A stretch of DNA of 64,000 nt from Tricholoma matsutake (taxonomy: Eukaryota > Basidiomycota > Agaricomycetes > Agaricales > Tricholomataceae). Positions within the stretch are counted from its first letter, which is position 1. The number at the start of each line of letters is the position of its first letter. The notes beneath the pieces were generated by a model. That model was given only the letters and a program-made list of their open reading frames with translations, was not told the DNA's origin and made no database searches. Position numbers and translations under genes: made by a program. Of this stretch, positions 11,910 to 24,100 are shown one piece after another. The DNA is taken from assembly GCA_026075535.2 (NCBI GenBank), contig AP026550.1:6200001-6264000 (forward strand). Direction: 5' to 3'.

Positions 11910-13115
11910 ATGAAAGAATGGCATGGAAGTTCTCCTTTGTAGCAAAATGGTTCAAATGAAAAGCTTCCCCTGTGAGGTTGGAATCAAGAGATGTGTTACA
12001 GGTTATCAATCTATCTGTCATAGTCCCCAACTGAGGAACCAACTCCACAACTTGAGTGACAGTGTCAAGTCAGACAATATCTCCCATTCAGTGACCATCT
12101 CCCCAATGGTGCCACAGGCAAATAAACATATCAATCCCATTGGCAGTTACAGTATGGTCTGGTGAAAACCTGAAGAAGTCACTATAGAGAAGAACGGGTG
12201 GCTTTTTCAGCTGTAACTGGTTGGAGTATAAGATGGACTTGAATCACTTGACATCCTTACAAAATGGTGTCAAAAATCAGAACAAAGAAGAAACCTGAGT
12301 GAGGCACAAACCACTGTCTGCTAAACTTATGTGGTAGCCATCATTATCGTAGACCAGCACCGTGTTACATTGCCCACCTGGAAGATCATTGGTTGTTGGC
12401 ATGGCTTGTACTGTTTGATGTGGTGATATTATGCAAGGATCCTGAACAGAATGTTGTTGAAGGCAAAAATTGGTCCAAACATTGAGGCATTCAAATGGAA
12501 GAGTGCAATCAGGAGAGCTATATTGTTGCCCTAAATGTTGGCCATACAACTGGGCTGCACAAAAATCATGAAGTGGACCCTGCAGATCTGGAAGACCAAA
12601 TTCTGTTGCAATGTCATTGATGAGTGCTGAGCAGTAGGGGCATACATTGAGAAGGATTGCTATTGATTGATCCTTCAAAATGTGGCTGCAATTTTTGTCA
12701 AAAAAATTTGTTCATGTTTGGGATGTGCCAATAGGCCATTCATCTGGTAGGACACAGGAAAGCCAGGTTTAATGATCTGCCATGTCACTAGCTTCTGTTA
12801 CCATCTCGTTGAGCAGGCTTAAACCATGGGATTTTAGGGTAGGATAGAGTCCAAAAAGATGCATCTTTTCAACACAATCCATAAGCAAACACACTATTCA
12901 TGGAAGTTTTGTTTGTTGGACATGTGATACAGGGTTTTGATGTGTGTGATATGGTATCTCTTGGTGATATCCAATGTCCACTGATAAGGAACACCCATCA
13001 ACTTTGCATTACATAGGATGATCTGGAGCATCTCAAGCTTGGGGATCTCAAAGTGCTCCATAATACCCCTCTTTCCATTTTGCCCCCCATCACAAATGAT
13101 TGCAGACTTATTGGT
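11910..13115 (-). pseudogene. Plavaka-type transposase, C-terminal (DUF6830-like) region
   Basis: The minus strand shows, in order: IMEHFEIPKLEMLQ and DITKRYHITHIKTLYHMSNKQNFHE (13.1-12.9 kb); HGLSLLNEMVTEASDMADH and WLSCVLPDEWPIG (12.85-12.7 kb); VWTNFCLQQHSVQDP, TVQAMP and QCNTVLVYD (12.45-12.3 kb); VVELVPQLG, DRLITCNTSL and LNHFATKENFHAILSY, ending near 11.91 kb. This is the conserved tail of the Plavaka (Tnp2-related) transposases of mushrooms. Stops and frameshifts separate the blocks. A short upstream continuation at about 13585-13662 (LHCYCIFLYTT, PEPQAILVNG) lies beyond the insertion 13116-13584. The N-terminal catalytic part is not found. Confidence 0.75.
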
Positions 13116-13584
13116 CAAGGGTAGGGGTTTTCAGGGGTAAGGGTAAGGGTACCCCAGGGTATAGAGAGTATTCAATACCCTTGGGGGTATGATGCAAGGG
13201 TTTATTTCAAATAGTTTCCTGATGATGCTCAAACATGGTCCTATCCATTTTTAGTAATTATCTGAGCTTTTAGCATGTTGAAAAGCACAAGGTAGTAGTC
13301 TAGTACTGTCTTTAGGAGAAAACCTTTGCCTGTATAACTCAATAGGCTGGGACCATAGAGGAAATAACCCAACTTGCACAGCAAAGAGTGGTCAGAGAGG
13401 TCATCAAGTTTCATAAGGGTTACTATACTGATATCATGGGTGGTTGACATCTTCTAAAGTGTGACTCTGTATACCCTTGTACCCTCCTCAGGGGTAAGGG
13501 TATGTAGAGGGTAGGAAAGTTCATACCCTTACCCTTACCCTCATGTACCCTTTGCCCATACCCCCAGGGGTATGTAAACCCTTG
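13116..13584. mobile_element. Small TIR element rich in GGGTA/TACCC
   Basis: The block starts CAAGGGTAGGGG and ends ...AAACCCTTG, with CAAGGGT at both ends in inverted orientation and dense gggtaaggg / acccttaccc words. It interrupts the Plavaka coding sequence. The CAAGGG terminus resembles hAT ends. I cannot find a matching 8-bp target duplication (ttattggt left, ccattcac right), so the exact limits are uncertain. Confidence 0.55.
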
Positions 13585-13662
13585 CCATTCACTAGAATAG
13601 CTTGAGGCTCTGGGGAGCAGCAGGTGGAAATGGTGGTGTATAGGAATATGCAGTAGCAATGC

Positions 13663-14999
13663 AATGCAACCTGCCTAAGTATATGGCCTATATGTAAGTC
13701 TGGTGCCCTCACAGACCCCTACACACACACAATGCACTCAAACATTAGCCATTACACAGCCACTATAATGCACACACACTCACACAAATGCAAAACAGCC
13801 ATTATACACCTAAACAACTCAAATCACTCATGGACACCCAAATGTTCCAACACGTGCACACATCAATATTCACATCAAAGAACTACCAAATATGGAATTG
13901 GGCCATGAAACAATGCCCACTATGCATTGCCATCACGTTGCCATCAATTCCCCATCAATCAGTGCCTACTAAACCACCACATTCCCATCAAATTCCCATC
14001 AATCCCATCAATCCCCAAGAATGATGTGGCCTTTCTATATATAGAAAGTCTTGATGCAGCTCTCTTCTCAATATGTATAAGGCAGATGGCTATATTTAGC
14101 ATATTATAGATAGTAGACATCTTTCCCTTCATTGCCCCATGCCCTACTCTCTTGCAATGAAGGTATAGTTAATTACTCTTTCTGCTGTATAGTACTAATG
14201 TCCCCCCCTACTCTCTTGCACTGAAGATAACCTATTCCTGTCTGTCTGTCTGACTATTGAGTGAATTCCCTAATCAGGCCACCTTTCACTTTTTTTTTGA
14301 CATCAATACTCTTCTGCTTGACAATCCCCACTCTGTCTTGGCTACCTTCAACCCCTACTCCCCTGATAATGAGGAGAGAGAGGAGAAGACTGATCCAGTT
14401 GGATTTACCTGCTGAAGAAGACAAGCTTTGTGATGATGATGGCAATGAAGACGTTGAAGATGGTGCCAGTCAACAAGGGAACTTTGGTGACTTTTAGACG
14501 CAGGTGAGGGTCACTGCAGCAAAGAGAGCAGAAGGGAATTGGTGTGCTGGTGGACTGAAGATGCAGTGTGCCATGGTGAAGGCATGGGAGGTATATTAAT
14601 AATCCTAAGCTATTGCTATCCTTTAAGCCTTATGAACTGACATGTAACAATGTAGGAATTTGTTCAGCAAGCACTCTGCAGGGGAGAAATAAAAGACATG
14701 GTAGTTGATGAACACTCACTGTTGTGTTTCATCAATTTCTGTGTGGAATGATGCAAGCGAGATCATCAATGGAATGATATTCCCAGCACATTCCTTGGGG
14801 TGGTTCATCTATTTCTCTCTCTTTGGTTGCTTGTAATTTTGTAATCTATATTGACTGATCATTTCTTTATTATAGTCCTAACTTAAGAAATTTTTTTTCT
14901 GAGCCCTTTGGATTTGCAAGGAACACACAAGCACCTTGCAACTTCTGTTATTGTCTGGGATGCCATCAAAACTGCATGGATGAAGCTTTTGAGAGAGTA
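13663..14999. other. No gene seen; CA-rich simple sequence and unassigned DNA
   Basis: 13720-14000 is rich in cacaca/ccatca microsatellite-like sequence. Short frames at 14254-14497 on both strands carry no recognisable domain. The final few hundred bases may hold the unrecognised N-terminus of the tyrosine-recombinase pseudogene that follows. Confidence 0.4.
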
Positions 15000-15785
15000 A
15001 GAAGGTGAGTGGTACAAGATTAGAGCTCATGGGCATTTAATAATGGACTGGTGCCTAGCAAGGATGCACTGGATATCATCACCAACACTTTTCTTGCAGA
15101 GGTGACACAAGAGCAACTAGATATAATTGTTGCTTCTGCATATCTGCCTAGCTAATGACAATGCTTCTTCCCAGTATGGTCAGTCATCAATGGTTACCTT
15201 GCTTGGATGGCACAGAATGCAATAAGAAACCACAGTGATGACATTTGTGCCCTCAAGCTTGCAGAGCTCCAGCCATATACCATGCTCCATCCAAACAAGG
15301 AGACTGCCATGTTCTTGGTGATAGGACTACAAGGTGAAGAAAAGGCAGGGCAACAGGGCATGCGACCAGTAAGTTTCATGCTGTGGTCATGTTAGAAGCT
15401 AACCTAATGTTGGGTAGGTTATCAACCCACCTGGTCCCAGTCTACTCAGTCTTTGTGGCACACTTTAGGCCAGAAATGTGCCCTCTTGGTGCATTTGCTT
15501 TCTATCACCATTACCTCCATGATGTGAAGTATATCACAAACTCCTTGAAAATTGACTGGTCCTTAAACAAAAGCTGGCACCAGGTGGGACTTCTTTTGTT
15601 TCTGGTTTGATGCTTCCTCATCGCCTTTCACTGTAGATCCATGTTCTACATGGTCTGAAGTCACCTACCACACCTTATGCTGAACAGAACATGTATGGGC
15701 TTTTGCAAAAGTTGGGTTTGAGTCTAGAATGAAGGTCCACCTTCCATGAAACATCTTGGGCTACAAACAGGAAGCAATGGGGTAA
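15000..15785 (+). pseudogene. Crypton/NDC10-like tyrosine recombinase, N-terminal and middle part
   Basis: Readable blocks are PSKDALDIITNTFLAEVTQE (about 15.07 kb), GYLAWMAQNAIRNHSDDICA, LKLAELQPYTMLHPNKETAM, FLVIGLQGEEKAGQQGMRPV (15.2-15.37 kb) and HFRPEMCPLGAFAFYHHYLH (15.45-15.5 kb). IDWSLNKSWHQ follows, then an intron (gtggga...ctgtag, about 15583-15634), then HVLHGLKSPTTPYAEQNMYG, LLQKLGLSLE and a final exon edge at about 15781 before gtaagt. This matches the fungal DUF3504/NDC10-like family of Crypton-type tyrosine recombinases, which recognise a site and exchange strands through a tyrosine. Frameshifts break it. The continuation of the protein is on the opposite strand at 16511-17100. 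Confidence 0.7.
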
Positions 15786-15794
15786 GTTTCTCAT

Positions 15795-16313
15795 CTCTTC
15801 ATTCTCAATGCTAGACAATGACACCAAGACCAGATGATGACACCAAGACTAGATGACAAAACCAAGTGAGGGCAGTGGACAACAATGCTAATGCCAGACA
15901 ATGAGCATAGTGGATGACCACACTGCCACCAAGACCAGACAATGACACCAAGACCAGATGACAATGACAGCAGCCAACAGCAACAGCAGCAAATGATGAT
16001 GAGGGCAGTAGACAATGCCAACACCAATGACATATGATGACACCAAGACTGACAATAATGAGTGGATGACAACACTGATGTTAGGGCAGCAGATGACAAC
16101 ACCAACACAAGATGATGAGGGCAAGATGGTGACTATGTTAGCAGATGCCCCTTCTTACTCCAAATGTGGGAGGGGTTTTTCTTTCTGATTCATGTACTGG
16201 CTGACCTCTCCTTCCTCGCACATCCTGTGAGGTAGGGGGTTTATCTTAGCTCTTTTTTAATTTCATTATCATGCCTGCTCCCAGGCCCCTTCCTGTGAGG
16301 AGGGGCTTTAGAG
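15795..16313. repeat. Imperfect tandem repeat (gacaccaagaccagatgatga type)
   Basis: The words gacaccaagac, agatgatgac and gagggcagt recur irregularly from 15800 to 16130. Their reverse complements (cttggtgtcagcatcatc, ctgccctcatcatctagcat) occur at about 17105-17215. The two blocks therefore form inverted repeats on either side of the inverted recombinase segment. No coding value. Confidence 0.6.
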
Positions 16314-16510
16314 TAGTGTTACTATGTATATAATGTCAGTTTGGAGTCTGGACTGACCCTAGTCAGTTGACAATTAGTAGTCAGACTGGACAGAGCCACA
16401 ACAAACTGGTTGTGTGAGGTCCAGTCCAGTTTTTGAATGTAGTAGAACTGGTTCTGGTGCTGGTTTTGTTCGAAAATGGAAAAACCTGGACCAAACTGGA
16501 CCTTCAACTA
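16314..16510. mobile_element. hAT-like family A remnant
   Basis: It starts TAGTGTTACTATG and ends CTGGACCTTCAACTA, degenerate versions of the family A ends, with the typical ccagtttttgaatg / aaactggacc interior. The flanking 8-mers differ (ctttagag and gcagtggc), consistent with a rearranged copy. Confidence 0.5.
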
Positions 16511-17100
16511 GCAGTGGCCTGCAGTACCATGAGCTCTGTTTGGAATGTTGTCTTCATCCATGTCTGGACATCTTTATTCACAAGTGCAGGTAGTTTGAAT
16601 AGGGCTGACTGGGGGCAAAGTTTGTAGATGGCCATTCCACCCTAGCTCGAGGTGTTCTTATATTTCAACATTATGATGAGAATTGAACAAAATGACATAG
16701 GGACATGTCAACATTATCGTAGACTGATAGTTTGTGGCACCTGCTGAATTTTTCTTTTCTGGTAATGACAATGTAAACCTTTTTACTGTAAATTAATTGA
16801 GCAGAAAAACACTCGCCCATGGATAACCTCAGCCATTGGGCATATGTATGAGGCTCAAAAACTATTCAGGGACATGAAAGTGGCACCATACAGGGTCATA
16901 CACTTCATGCACCTTGAACCCATGAGTACTGAGGATTGCCTGAGGCTGCATGTGCATATCACAGGCCAGCATTAGATCTGATTTCATATGAGAAACTGAC
17001 ATAACTACCATCTTGGGTAGTGCTGGCATATACATGTCAAAAAATGTTTCACCATGCACCCAACCTAGCTTTGATATCTCTACAGAGTCAACCCTGTGAT
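16511..17100 (-). pseudogene. Crypton/NDC10-like recombinase, C-terminal catalytic segment in inverted orientation
   Basis: The minus strand reads EISKLGWVHGETFFDMYMPA followed by LPK, an intron-like stretch ending tgcag, QAILSTHGFKVHEVYDPVWC and HFHVPE (17.1-16.86 kb). It continues with GATNYQSTIML and VILF (about 16.7 kb) and MAIYKLCPQSALFKLPALVN, KDVQTWMKTTFQTELMVLQA up to 16511. In the family these blocks directly follow the part found on the plus strand at 15000-15785, so the two pieces belong to one gene and this one has been flipped. Several stops are present. The next block in family order is on the plus strand at 18254. Confidence 0.72.
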
Positions 17101-17104
17101 TGAA

Positions 17105-18253
17105 TTATTGAGTGACTTGGTGTCAGCATCATCATCCACTATGCTCATCATCTGCCATTGGCATGGTGTTTGTATTGTTGTCTGCTGCCCTCATCATCTA
17201 GCATTGCTTGTGTTACCTGCAAGCAGAGGCTTGGAGGTGCAGGTGTGATGGTTGGGGGTAAGAACCTAAAAACAACAACATTATAGTTAATTTGAAAAAC
17301 AAGGGATCAATGATAAAAAACATACCTAAGGCCATGTTTGTGTCAAGACTGATTTTCTTGACCAGATTTCTGATTGCTTTCCACCACCTTTCCTGGCTGC
17401 CTTGCATCACAGCCCACCTCCTATCAGCAGCACTGCCTAGAGTTGAAATTCTCTCATTTCCAATTTGATGAAACAGTTTCAGGATATTTGCCTCAGAGGC
17501 CATTTTGCAAATTATCACAGCCTCGGAAACTCTGATCACCTCCAGCCTTTAGTATTTAAGCTAGCTACTTTTGTCTTGTATTAGCCAGTTTGTAGTTCCC
17601 TGCTCGATCCTTCCTTATCAACTCCTACCATCTGGGTATGACTGGAAATCTGACAACTTCCTTTCTCCAGCTCAGAACTTAACAGTTTGTTTGTTTGTAG
17701 CCATGGTGTCATTAGCAAAAGGTAAGAACCTATGAACAATGACAAAATAGTTGGTTGGTTGAAAGACAAGGAATCATTAATATAGAAACATACCCAAGGC
17801 CCAAACAATGTGATCAGTTTCATCTGGGCTGACCATGGTGGTTCATTTGTAGCCATGGTGGTGTGGAGGTGGATGTGGAAGGTAGGGGACATGGTGTTGG
17901 TTGTTTGGCAGCTGTGTGAAGGATGTCTCAAAGTGGTGCCACTTTCTTTTTTGGTTGCACAAGCATCACCACATGATCCATGCACACCCACAGGATATAC
18001 AACACTTGCTTTCTGAGCTCTTTTTTGCTTGGGCTCACCCCACTATTAAGTTTAGTTACTATATCAATGTACTATGTATATGTGCCAGTTACAACTGGTT
18101 GAACTGACTTTTGTCAGGTTGAAATGAATATACAATCTGTGAATCCACAACCAACCATGTACAAAAATTAAGGCAACCTGCAACCACAAAAAAACTGGAC
18201 TGCAGTTCACTCAGGTTCAGTTTCAGTTTTTTTAACTGGACCTTCAAACACTA
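17105..18253. mobile_element. hAT-like family A material with right end at 18253
   Basis: The segment ends ...CTGGACCTTCAAACACTA at 18253, the family A right terminus. It contains the family's cassette words (tgcaagcagaggcttggagg, cataccta..ggcc, ggtggtgtggagg). Its first 110 bases mirror 15795-16130 in reverse. No matching left terminus or target duplication is found, which fits a copy split by the inversion. Confidence 0.5.
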
Positions 18254-18381
18254 CACTTTCATGAGATACCCAAATGCATCACAATCAGCTGAGCATGTTG
18301 TTTCTCCAACAATTATTATTGAGGAGCTTGATAAGATGTGCTGTGACTCTGGCAATGAGACAAAGAAGCCCTAAAAGGAAG
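18254..18381 (+). pseudogene. Probable C-terminal exon of the recombinase pseudogene
   Basis: The plus strand encodes FHEIPKCITI-like and AEHVVSPTIIIEELDKMC in overlapping frames. This resembles the tail of NDC10-like basidiomycete proteins (a 'fREIPeyI...s.iI.ELdel' pattern). It runs into the hAT-like element at 18382. Serine-rich coding-like text continues after that element, to about 19.8 kb. Confidence 0.45.
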
Positions 18382-19328
18382 TAGGGCATGACACAGGTAA
18401 CCCCTGGGTATATTTTTTGGTACCCACACCGCTATGGTTAGGGGTGCAGTTTTATTGTTTGTGTGGTGTTACACAGTTTTGTGCAGGTACTCACAGTTTT
18501 CCACAGAATTCTATAGAATTAATTAAATCTATGTAATTACATACACTAAGAAACCTCTCCACTCACATCTGGAGTGATGGAGGGGGCAGTGGTGCTCATA
18601 GTCACCTCTAGTCACCAATAATGAAATAAAGGACCCTCCACTTGTGTTAGCAGCAAGGGAGGCAGTCATTGTCATCATTGTTGCCCAGAATGGAGTCATT
18701 GTCACTGTAGTCACCCAGAACAAGATAAAGAACCCCTCCACTCACATTAGCAGTGAGGGAGGCAGTCATTGTCATTGTCACACAGAATGGAATAAAAAAC
18801 CACTTGCATGAGATGCGAGGGAGGAGTCATTGTTGTTGTAACCACCCAGAACAAAAAGGACCCCTCCACTGGCATTAGCAGTGAGGGAGGCAGTTGTTGT
18901 TGTTGTTGTTGTTGCCCAGAATGGAGTCATCACCATTGTAGTCACCCAGAACAAAATAAAGAACCCCTCCACTTGCGTTAGTAGCAAGGGAGATAGTTGT
19001 TGTTGTTGTTGTTGCCCAGAACAGAGTTGTCATTGTCATTGTAGTCACCCAGAATGGAATAAAAAAAACCCTGCACTCATGTTAGCAGCAAGGGAAGCAG
19101 TTGTTGTTGTTGCTGTTGCCCAGAATGGAAGTGTTGTGAGTAAATCAACAAAGTCAGATGATCACTCACCTGACTGAAATGCCAGTACTGGCATACCCAC
19201 ACATACCCATAACACCATGGAAAAGGGTATGGTGTTGCCTGGGTATGGCAACTTCTGACCCATACCCATAACTGTACATACCTGTAACCATATTATCATG
19301 GGTTTACCTGTACCTGTGTCATGCCTTA
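18382..19328. mobile_element. hAT-like element, family B, 947 bp, TSD AAAGGAAG
   Basis: The ends are TAGGGCATGACACAGGTAA (left) and, in reverse complement, TAAGGCATGACACAGGTA (right). An 8-bp target duplication AAAGGAAG lies at 18374-18381 and 19329-19336. The TSD length and TAGGG start indicate hAT ancestry. The inside is mostly a tandem repeat (18540-19140), so it is non-autonomous. Confidence 0.88.
18540..19140 (+). repeat. Tandem repeat, unit about 110-120 bp, five to six copies
   Basis: Each unit carries aacccctccactcacatt, agcagtgagggaggcag, gttgttgttgttg or gtcattgtcattg, then cagaatgga or cacccagaac. The repeat lies inside the family B element. It lacks the short, invariant repeat and unique-spacer pattern of a CRISPR array. 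Confidence 0.7.
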
Positions 19329-20329
19329 AAAGGAAGCAAGACACTTCTGTTCCCCAAAGTGGAGTGGCTCCATACCATCCAGCCTAACCACAGACTGGAT
19401 ATCCTCTAGTGCACCTTATGTAACCTTATGTGCAGGTCCTTCCTGCACTCCAACCAACACCAATGCTGTGGCCAGCTCTTCAGCTGCAGCTCTAATCCCT
19501 CCATTGACCCCAGCCCAGAAACAGGCTTGTGAAGGAGGTGAAGCAGCTCCACTTTGCACTCACAAAAACTTCTGACAGTGATCAATCTTTTGAGCCACCA
19601 CCTCTACCCACAGTGTTGTTGTTGTCCTCACTTGGGTCAGCATGTTCCTCATCTATGACACTATCACATCTACTGGCATGAGCTCCTGCTTGTGCTAAAC
19701 TATCTGAGTTAATTGGTATCACTGTGAGGGGGACCAAGGAAAAGAAATCAAGGGTACCACCAGTGGATGCCTGAAGAAAGAAAAAGAAAGCTGCATATAT
19801 CTTTCCTCACATTATATCTCTATGTCCTGTTGACCATGGTCTTTATATTTTGGTGTTAAACTCCCATGTTCAAAGTTGTATTTGAATAGTTAATATTTGT
19901 ACCACTATTGTCTCAAAAGAATTTTGTCCTGGTACAGTATGTGTTTAATTTGACTTGAATTGTATGACCGTCAGCCACCTCAGGCTTGCCAAATTATGCA
20001 GGCAATTCTGTGTGCCCATGGGTACAAGGTGCTCTTCCAATCATGATGTTGTCCCTACTACATTATATTTCAGGTTGTTCTCTGTATCATTAATTCCCTT
20101 CATAGGTTCAACTTGTCTTGCAATTTATCAGCCTACACTATAGCTTTCAGACTACTGTGTGATTTCTGTATAGGTGCTTGAGAAAGTTAACCATGCTCAC
20201 TCCCAACCAACATATGTGTGGCCATATATGCAATACAGATATGTACTTGTGCATTTTCCTGTTTCCTAGCCTCTTCTCTTAGGAAACACCAGGATTGAAT
20301 GTCTTGGATAAGTCTCAGCAGACTCCAAC
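19329..20329. other. No confident gene; possible residual coding tail then intergenic sequence
   Basis: From 19337 to about 19790 the plus strand reads QDTSVPQSGVAPYH, LVKEVKQLHFALTKTSDSDQ and VRGTKEKKSRVPPVDA in one or two frames. It may be the serine/proline-rich tail of the preceding recombinase gene or of another gene. After that I see only intergenic DNA before the nuclease start at 20330. Confidence 0.35.
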
Positions 20330-20789
20330 ATGGGTATAACTGGGCCTTGGGAGGTTGCCATTTTGTTTCTACATGTCTCATTACTGACTGCTGGCTCTAT
20401 TATTCCTTGAAGGTGCTTGATGCTGTCCATGAAGAAAAGTCATTCTTGGAGCATACAATAATTGAAGGCTTTCAACAAAATCATCAAAGTAACCATACAT
20501 TTATCATTGGGGTCAATGTCAGCATTGTCAGGTGCATTGTGGGATTGTGCTCAGGTATAATCAAAATTGTTTATTGCAGTCATCATTGCAGCATTTAGTA
20601 TGCCAGCTGTGAAGCTGTCTTCAAGAACCCAGCTCTCAGAGCTCAAGCAGGCAAGAATCCAGAACTTCAAATACTCTTTTTCAAGCTTTTTCACTACCTC
20701 AGGAGCCCAGTTACCTTAGTATTTATATTTGATGGCCCTCACTGACCTTCTGTTAAATGTGGTCAAATGGTGGTGATTCATGCTCACCA
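20330..20789 (+). pseudogene. XPG/GEN1-like nuclease, N-terminal exons (interrupted by Copia 1)
   Basis: Exon 1 (20330-20353) encodes MGITGPWE. A 59-nt intron (20354-20412) follows, and exon 2 reads VLDAVHEEKSFLEHTIIEGF then FIIGVNVSI. After another small intron the frame gives AGKNPELQILFFKLFHYLRS, VTLVFIFDGP and PSVKCGQ. This is the XPG N-domain of Rad2/GEN1-type structure-specific nucleases, which cut flaps and junctions in DNA repair. The metal-binding Asp of the 'GxDxSIW' motif is Asn here (GTC AAT), and an in-frame TGA at 20743-20745 follows FDGPH. Copia 1 enters at 20790. The frame continues at 26802 and then 45305. Confidence 0.78.
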
Positions 20790-21141
20790 TGTAGAAATTC
20801 AACCTAGCATAATCAGAGTATAGCTCAGTCTCTGTACAAGCAACTAAGTGAATACAACAACTGTACCTAGCATAATCAGAGTATAGCTATAAGTACAGTA
20901 AGTATTGGTCCATGATATCATAATGTCCAGAATACTCACCTCAGTCTCTGTACAAGCGACTGAGGTGTTTGGATAACTACCTACCCTATATATAAGTGAG
21001 TTCAGCTACACAAAGAGTAAAATGGATAAGAGACACAAAGGTGTCTATGAGACAGTGCATCAAAGGGATGTGCTAAAAATAGTACATGTATCAAAAGATG
21101 CGATCATGTACGCTTATGGTGTGATAAATGGCACCTCAACA
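20790..21141 (-). repeat. Copia 1 3' LTR
   Basis: Read on the plus strand it begins TGTAGAAATTCAACC and ends ACCTCAACA. It has the same length (352 bp) as its partner at 26445. Differences between the two, such as tccatgatatcataatgtcc versus ttcgtgatattgtaatgtct, are mostly C/T and G/A transitions. Confidence 0.93.
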
Positions 21142-21176
21142 CTCCTCCTCACTGTGAGCACTCCTCCTCGCATGGA
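21142..21176 (-). promoter_or_regulatory. Copia 1 polypurine tract, duplicated
   Basis: On the minus strand, immediately before the 3' LTR, lies gtgaggaggag. A second gaggaggag copy lies about 20 nt upstream. It would prime plus-strand DNA synthesis. Copia 2 has three copies of the same unit. Confidence 0.65.
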
Positions 21177-21182
21177 ATCTCA

Positions 21183-24100
21183 TCAACAAAGGCCAAGATG
21201 TTCCCGGAGATACAAGAACTGTTTTACATCAAGGGCCTTAGTGAACAGGTCAGCAACATTTTCGTGAGTGTGAACATAAGTGAGCCATAGGTCATTGGAC
21301 TGTATGCAGTCTCTGAGGAAATGGTATTTGATATTGATATGTTTAATGCATGAGTGAAGGAGTGGGTCTTCAGAGAGGCTCTTTGTCACAGAGTTGTCAC
21401 AAGATATTATGGTAGGCAAAGTCTGAGAGTAGCCTATAGCATTGAGTAATGTTCAGATCCAAATACATTCCTTTGCCATTTCAAACGCAGCCATATATTC
21501 AGCTTCGCATGAGGATGTTGCAATGACCTTCTGTTTGCATGCCATCCAGGAGATAGCACCAGAACCTAGAGAGCATATAAAACCCCCAACACTACGGCGG
21601 GTGTCAAGGCAGTTTGCCCAGTTGGAGTCACTAAAGGTGTGAAGGTTAACAGAAGGGTCACCTCCAAGGTATAGCTGAAGGTCTCTGGTACCCTTGAGAT
21701 ATTGTACCAGTCTTATGGCTACCTTCCAGTGTTCAAATGAGTAGCAATCAAGAGATTGGGAGAGTTGTTGAACAGCATAGGAGATGTCGGGGCAGGTTCC
21801 AATTGCAAATATAGTAGACAACCAACTAGGGAACAATATGGGAGTTTGTTAAGTTGGCTCTGCTCATTGAAGGATAGGGTGTTGCAGTCAAATTGGTGCA
21901 GTTTGGAGCCAGGTTCCAGTGGGGCAGATACTGGGTGTGCATTTCTCTGGCCAAATTGATCAACAACTCTGCCAATAAGAGCAGTCTGTGATAGCACCAC
22001 CGTACGCGCCGTTCTATCCCAAGTGACTGCAATCCCAATAAGGAAGCATGTGGTGCCCAATTCGGAAATAGTCCAGACTTCTCGCATCTGACTCTTGAAT
22101 CTCTCATTCTTGTCTTTGGAGTCAGCTATGGACAGATAATCATTGACATAAACAGCAGTAATTATGGTCCCAGAATCAGTCTTGCGGTAATATATGCAAG
22201 ACTCACAGGACAGGCGAGTGAATCCCCAGGATAGCATTTGGGCATTGAGCATTTGATTCCAGATGCACCCACTTTGCTTCATGTCATATACACGCTGAAG
22301 TTGCCACACCCAGTCCTCTTTCCTGGGTTCCTCAAAATCGACCGGTTGTTGCATATATTGTACTTCATCATCTGGTAGCAGGCCATAGAGGAAAGCAGTT
22401 TTGATGTCGATTTGCTGGGCATCCCATCCCAGTGACACTGCAATGTGTAGTAGAATTCTCCAAGATTCCATGCCCATGGTCGGTGAGGTGGTCTTAGTGT
22501 AGTCCTTGCCATAAATCTGCTCATAACCCTTGAAAATGACACGTACTTTCCATTGGACAGCTTTCCCAGTTTCATCCTGCTTGATATGGAAAACAGGTTT
22601 CCCTTTTCAGATATGCTTCCCCTGAGGAACTTCAAAATGTGGTATCAATTTATAGACACCCATGTCCTTTAGTGATTTCAACTCATCCCGATATCCCTCT
22701 GCCCATTGTACAGCATCCGCAGAGTTCTTGGCTTCATCCCATGTTTTTGGCTCATCTTCGAATTGAAGTGACTCTGGATCAAAATTGTCCATCTCTGAGA
22801 TCATAGCCAGAAGTTCATGTGCCTGATCGCCAAGATTGAGATTTTTGAAAGCCTGTTGTAGATTAGTAATGACATCATGATCAGGGATGAGCTCATCTAA
22901 GGCATTGATGGTCTGTTTACCCACCCTCCACTCTTGATGCGCCTCTTTTATGCAGGTTGTGCTATCCCAAGATTCTTGTACTGCCTTCATTGTATGTGTG
23001 AATGATGGTCCCCCATTAGGATTTCTTTTGGGACCAGTACACGGGATGATTGGCGAGGGGGATCTGGTTGGGGGGCAGGCAGTGCAGTATGACCGGTAAT
23101 GGGAGGGTTGGGTGGTGGGATAAAATCATCATCATCATCATCGAGTATGGGGTTGGATGTGGGGTTGGCAGTTTCATCAGGGGTAGGGTGTAGCACAGGT
23201 GACACCATGGGTCTGACTGGCAACACCACACCTGTCACCTGTAACACCATACCTGTGCAAACACCATACCTGCAGGTACAGGTTATAATCACAGGTTTGG
23301 TATGGTGTTTCAAAACTACAGTAGCACCTGTAATACTATAGTGTAAACTGTGGGTAGCTATGATACTTATGATGTGAGAAAGTTATCCAACTATTTTATA
23401 CTACATCAACACCTGATGTCATATAAATAACTTCACCTAAATTAGTTGAATTGTTGTGGGTCATAAAACATCACAGTATAAATCAGATATGTGACCTTCA
23501 CAAGAGGCATAACAATGAATGGATCTCTATAAAAGTTGAATAGAAAGGCTGGCAACACAAGGTACAAAGCTCAGAAGAATTTCAGAACCATAAAATCTGA
23601 GATGGTATATATCATAACTCAAACCTGTCACAACCTGCAACACCATGAGTACAGGTGTGGTATTGCCACAGGTACAAATATACAAACCCATACCTGTACC
23701 TGTAATACCTGCAGGCAGAATACCACAGGTTAACCTGTACCTGTGCTACACCCTAATCAGGGGTGGGGTTGACTTCTGCAGTGGGCATATGTGTCCATCA
23801 TGGCTCTCGAGGAAGCAGACATGGAAAGAGCTATGTATTTTCCATGTAGCGCTCTCATAGCATCTGTACATTTTTGAGTTTGGGTCATAGCCAATCAGTG
23901 TACACTCAATCGACTGTTCAAAAATCTTTGGGTTATCTTTCTTTGGTATCAAGACAAAAGCCTGACATCCAATTTCCCACATGTAAGAATAGTCTGGCTT
24001 TTGACCAAACCATAATTCCCAAGGCGTGATTCCTTGCAGTGAGCGGGTTGTAGTTTTTGAATGCAGGTGTGTAGCCGTTAAATAAAATTTGTCCCAAAGG

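Noticed and set aside
14261..14497. Plus-strand frame of 78 codons with acidic end
   Set aside because: No domain and no family resemblance; could be part of the recombinase N-terminus but nothing supports this.
18540..19140. Possible CRISPR-like array
   Set aside because: Repeat units are about 110-120 bp and variable, with no unique spacers; eukaryotic context; it is a minisatellite in a hAT-like element.
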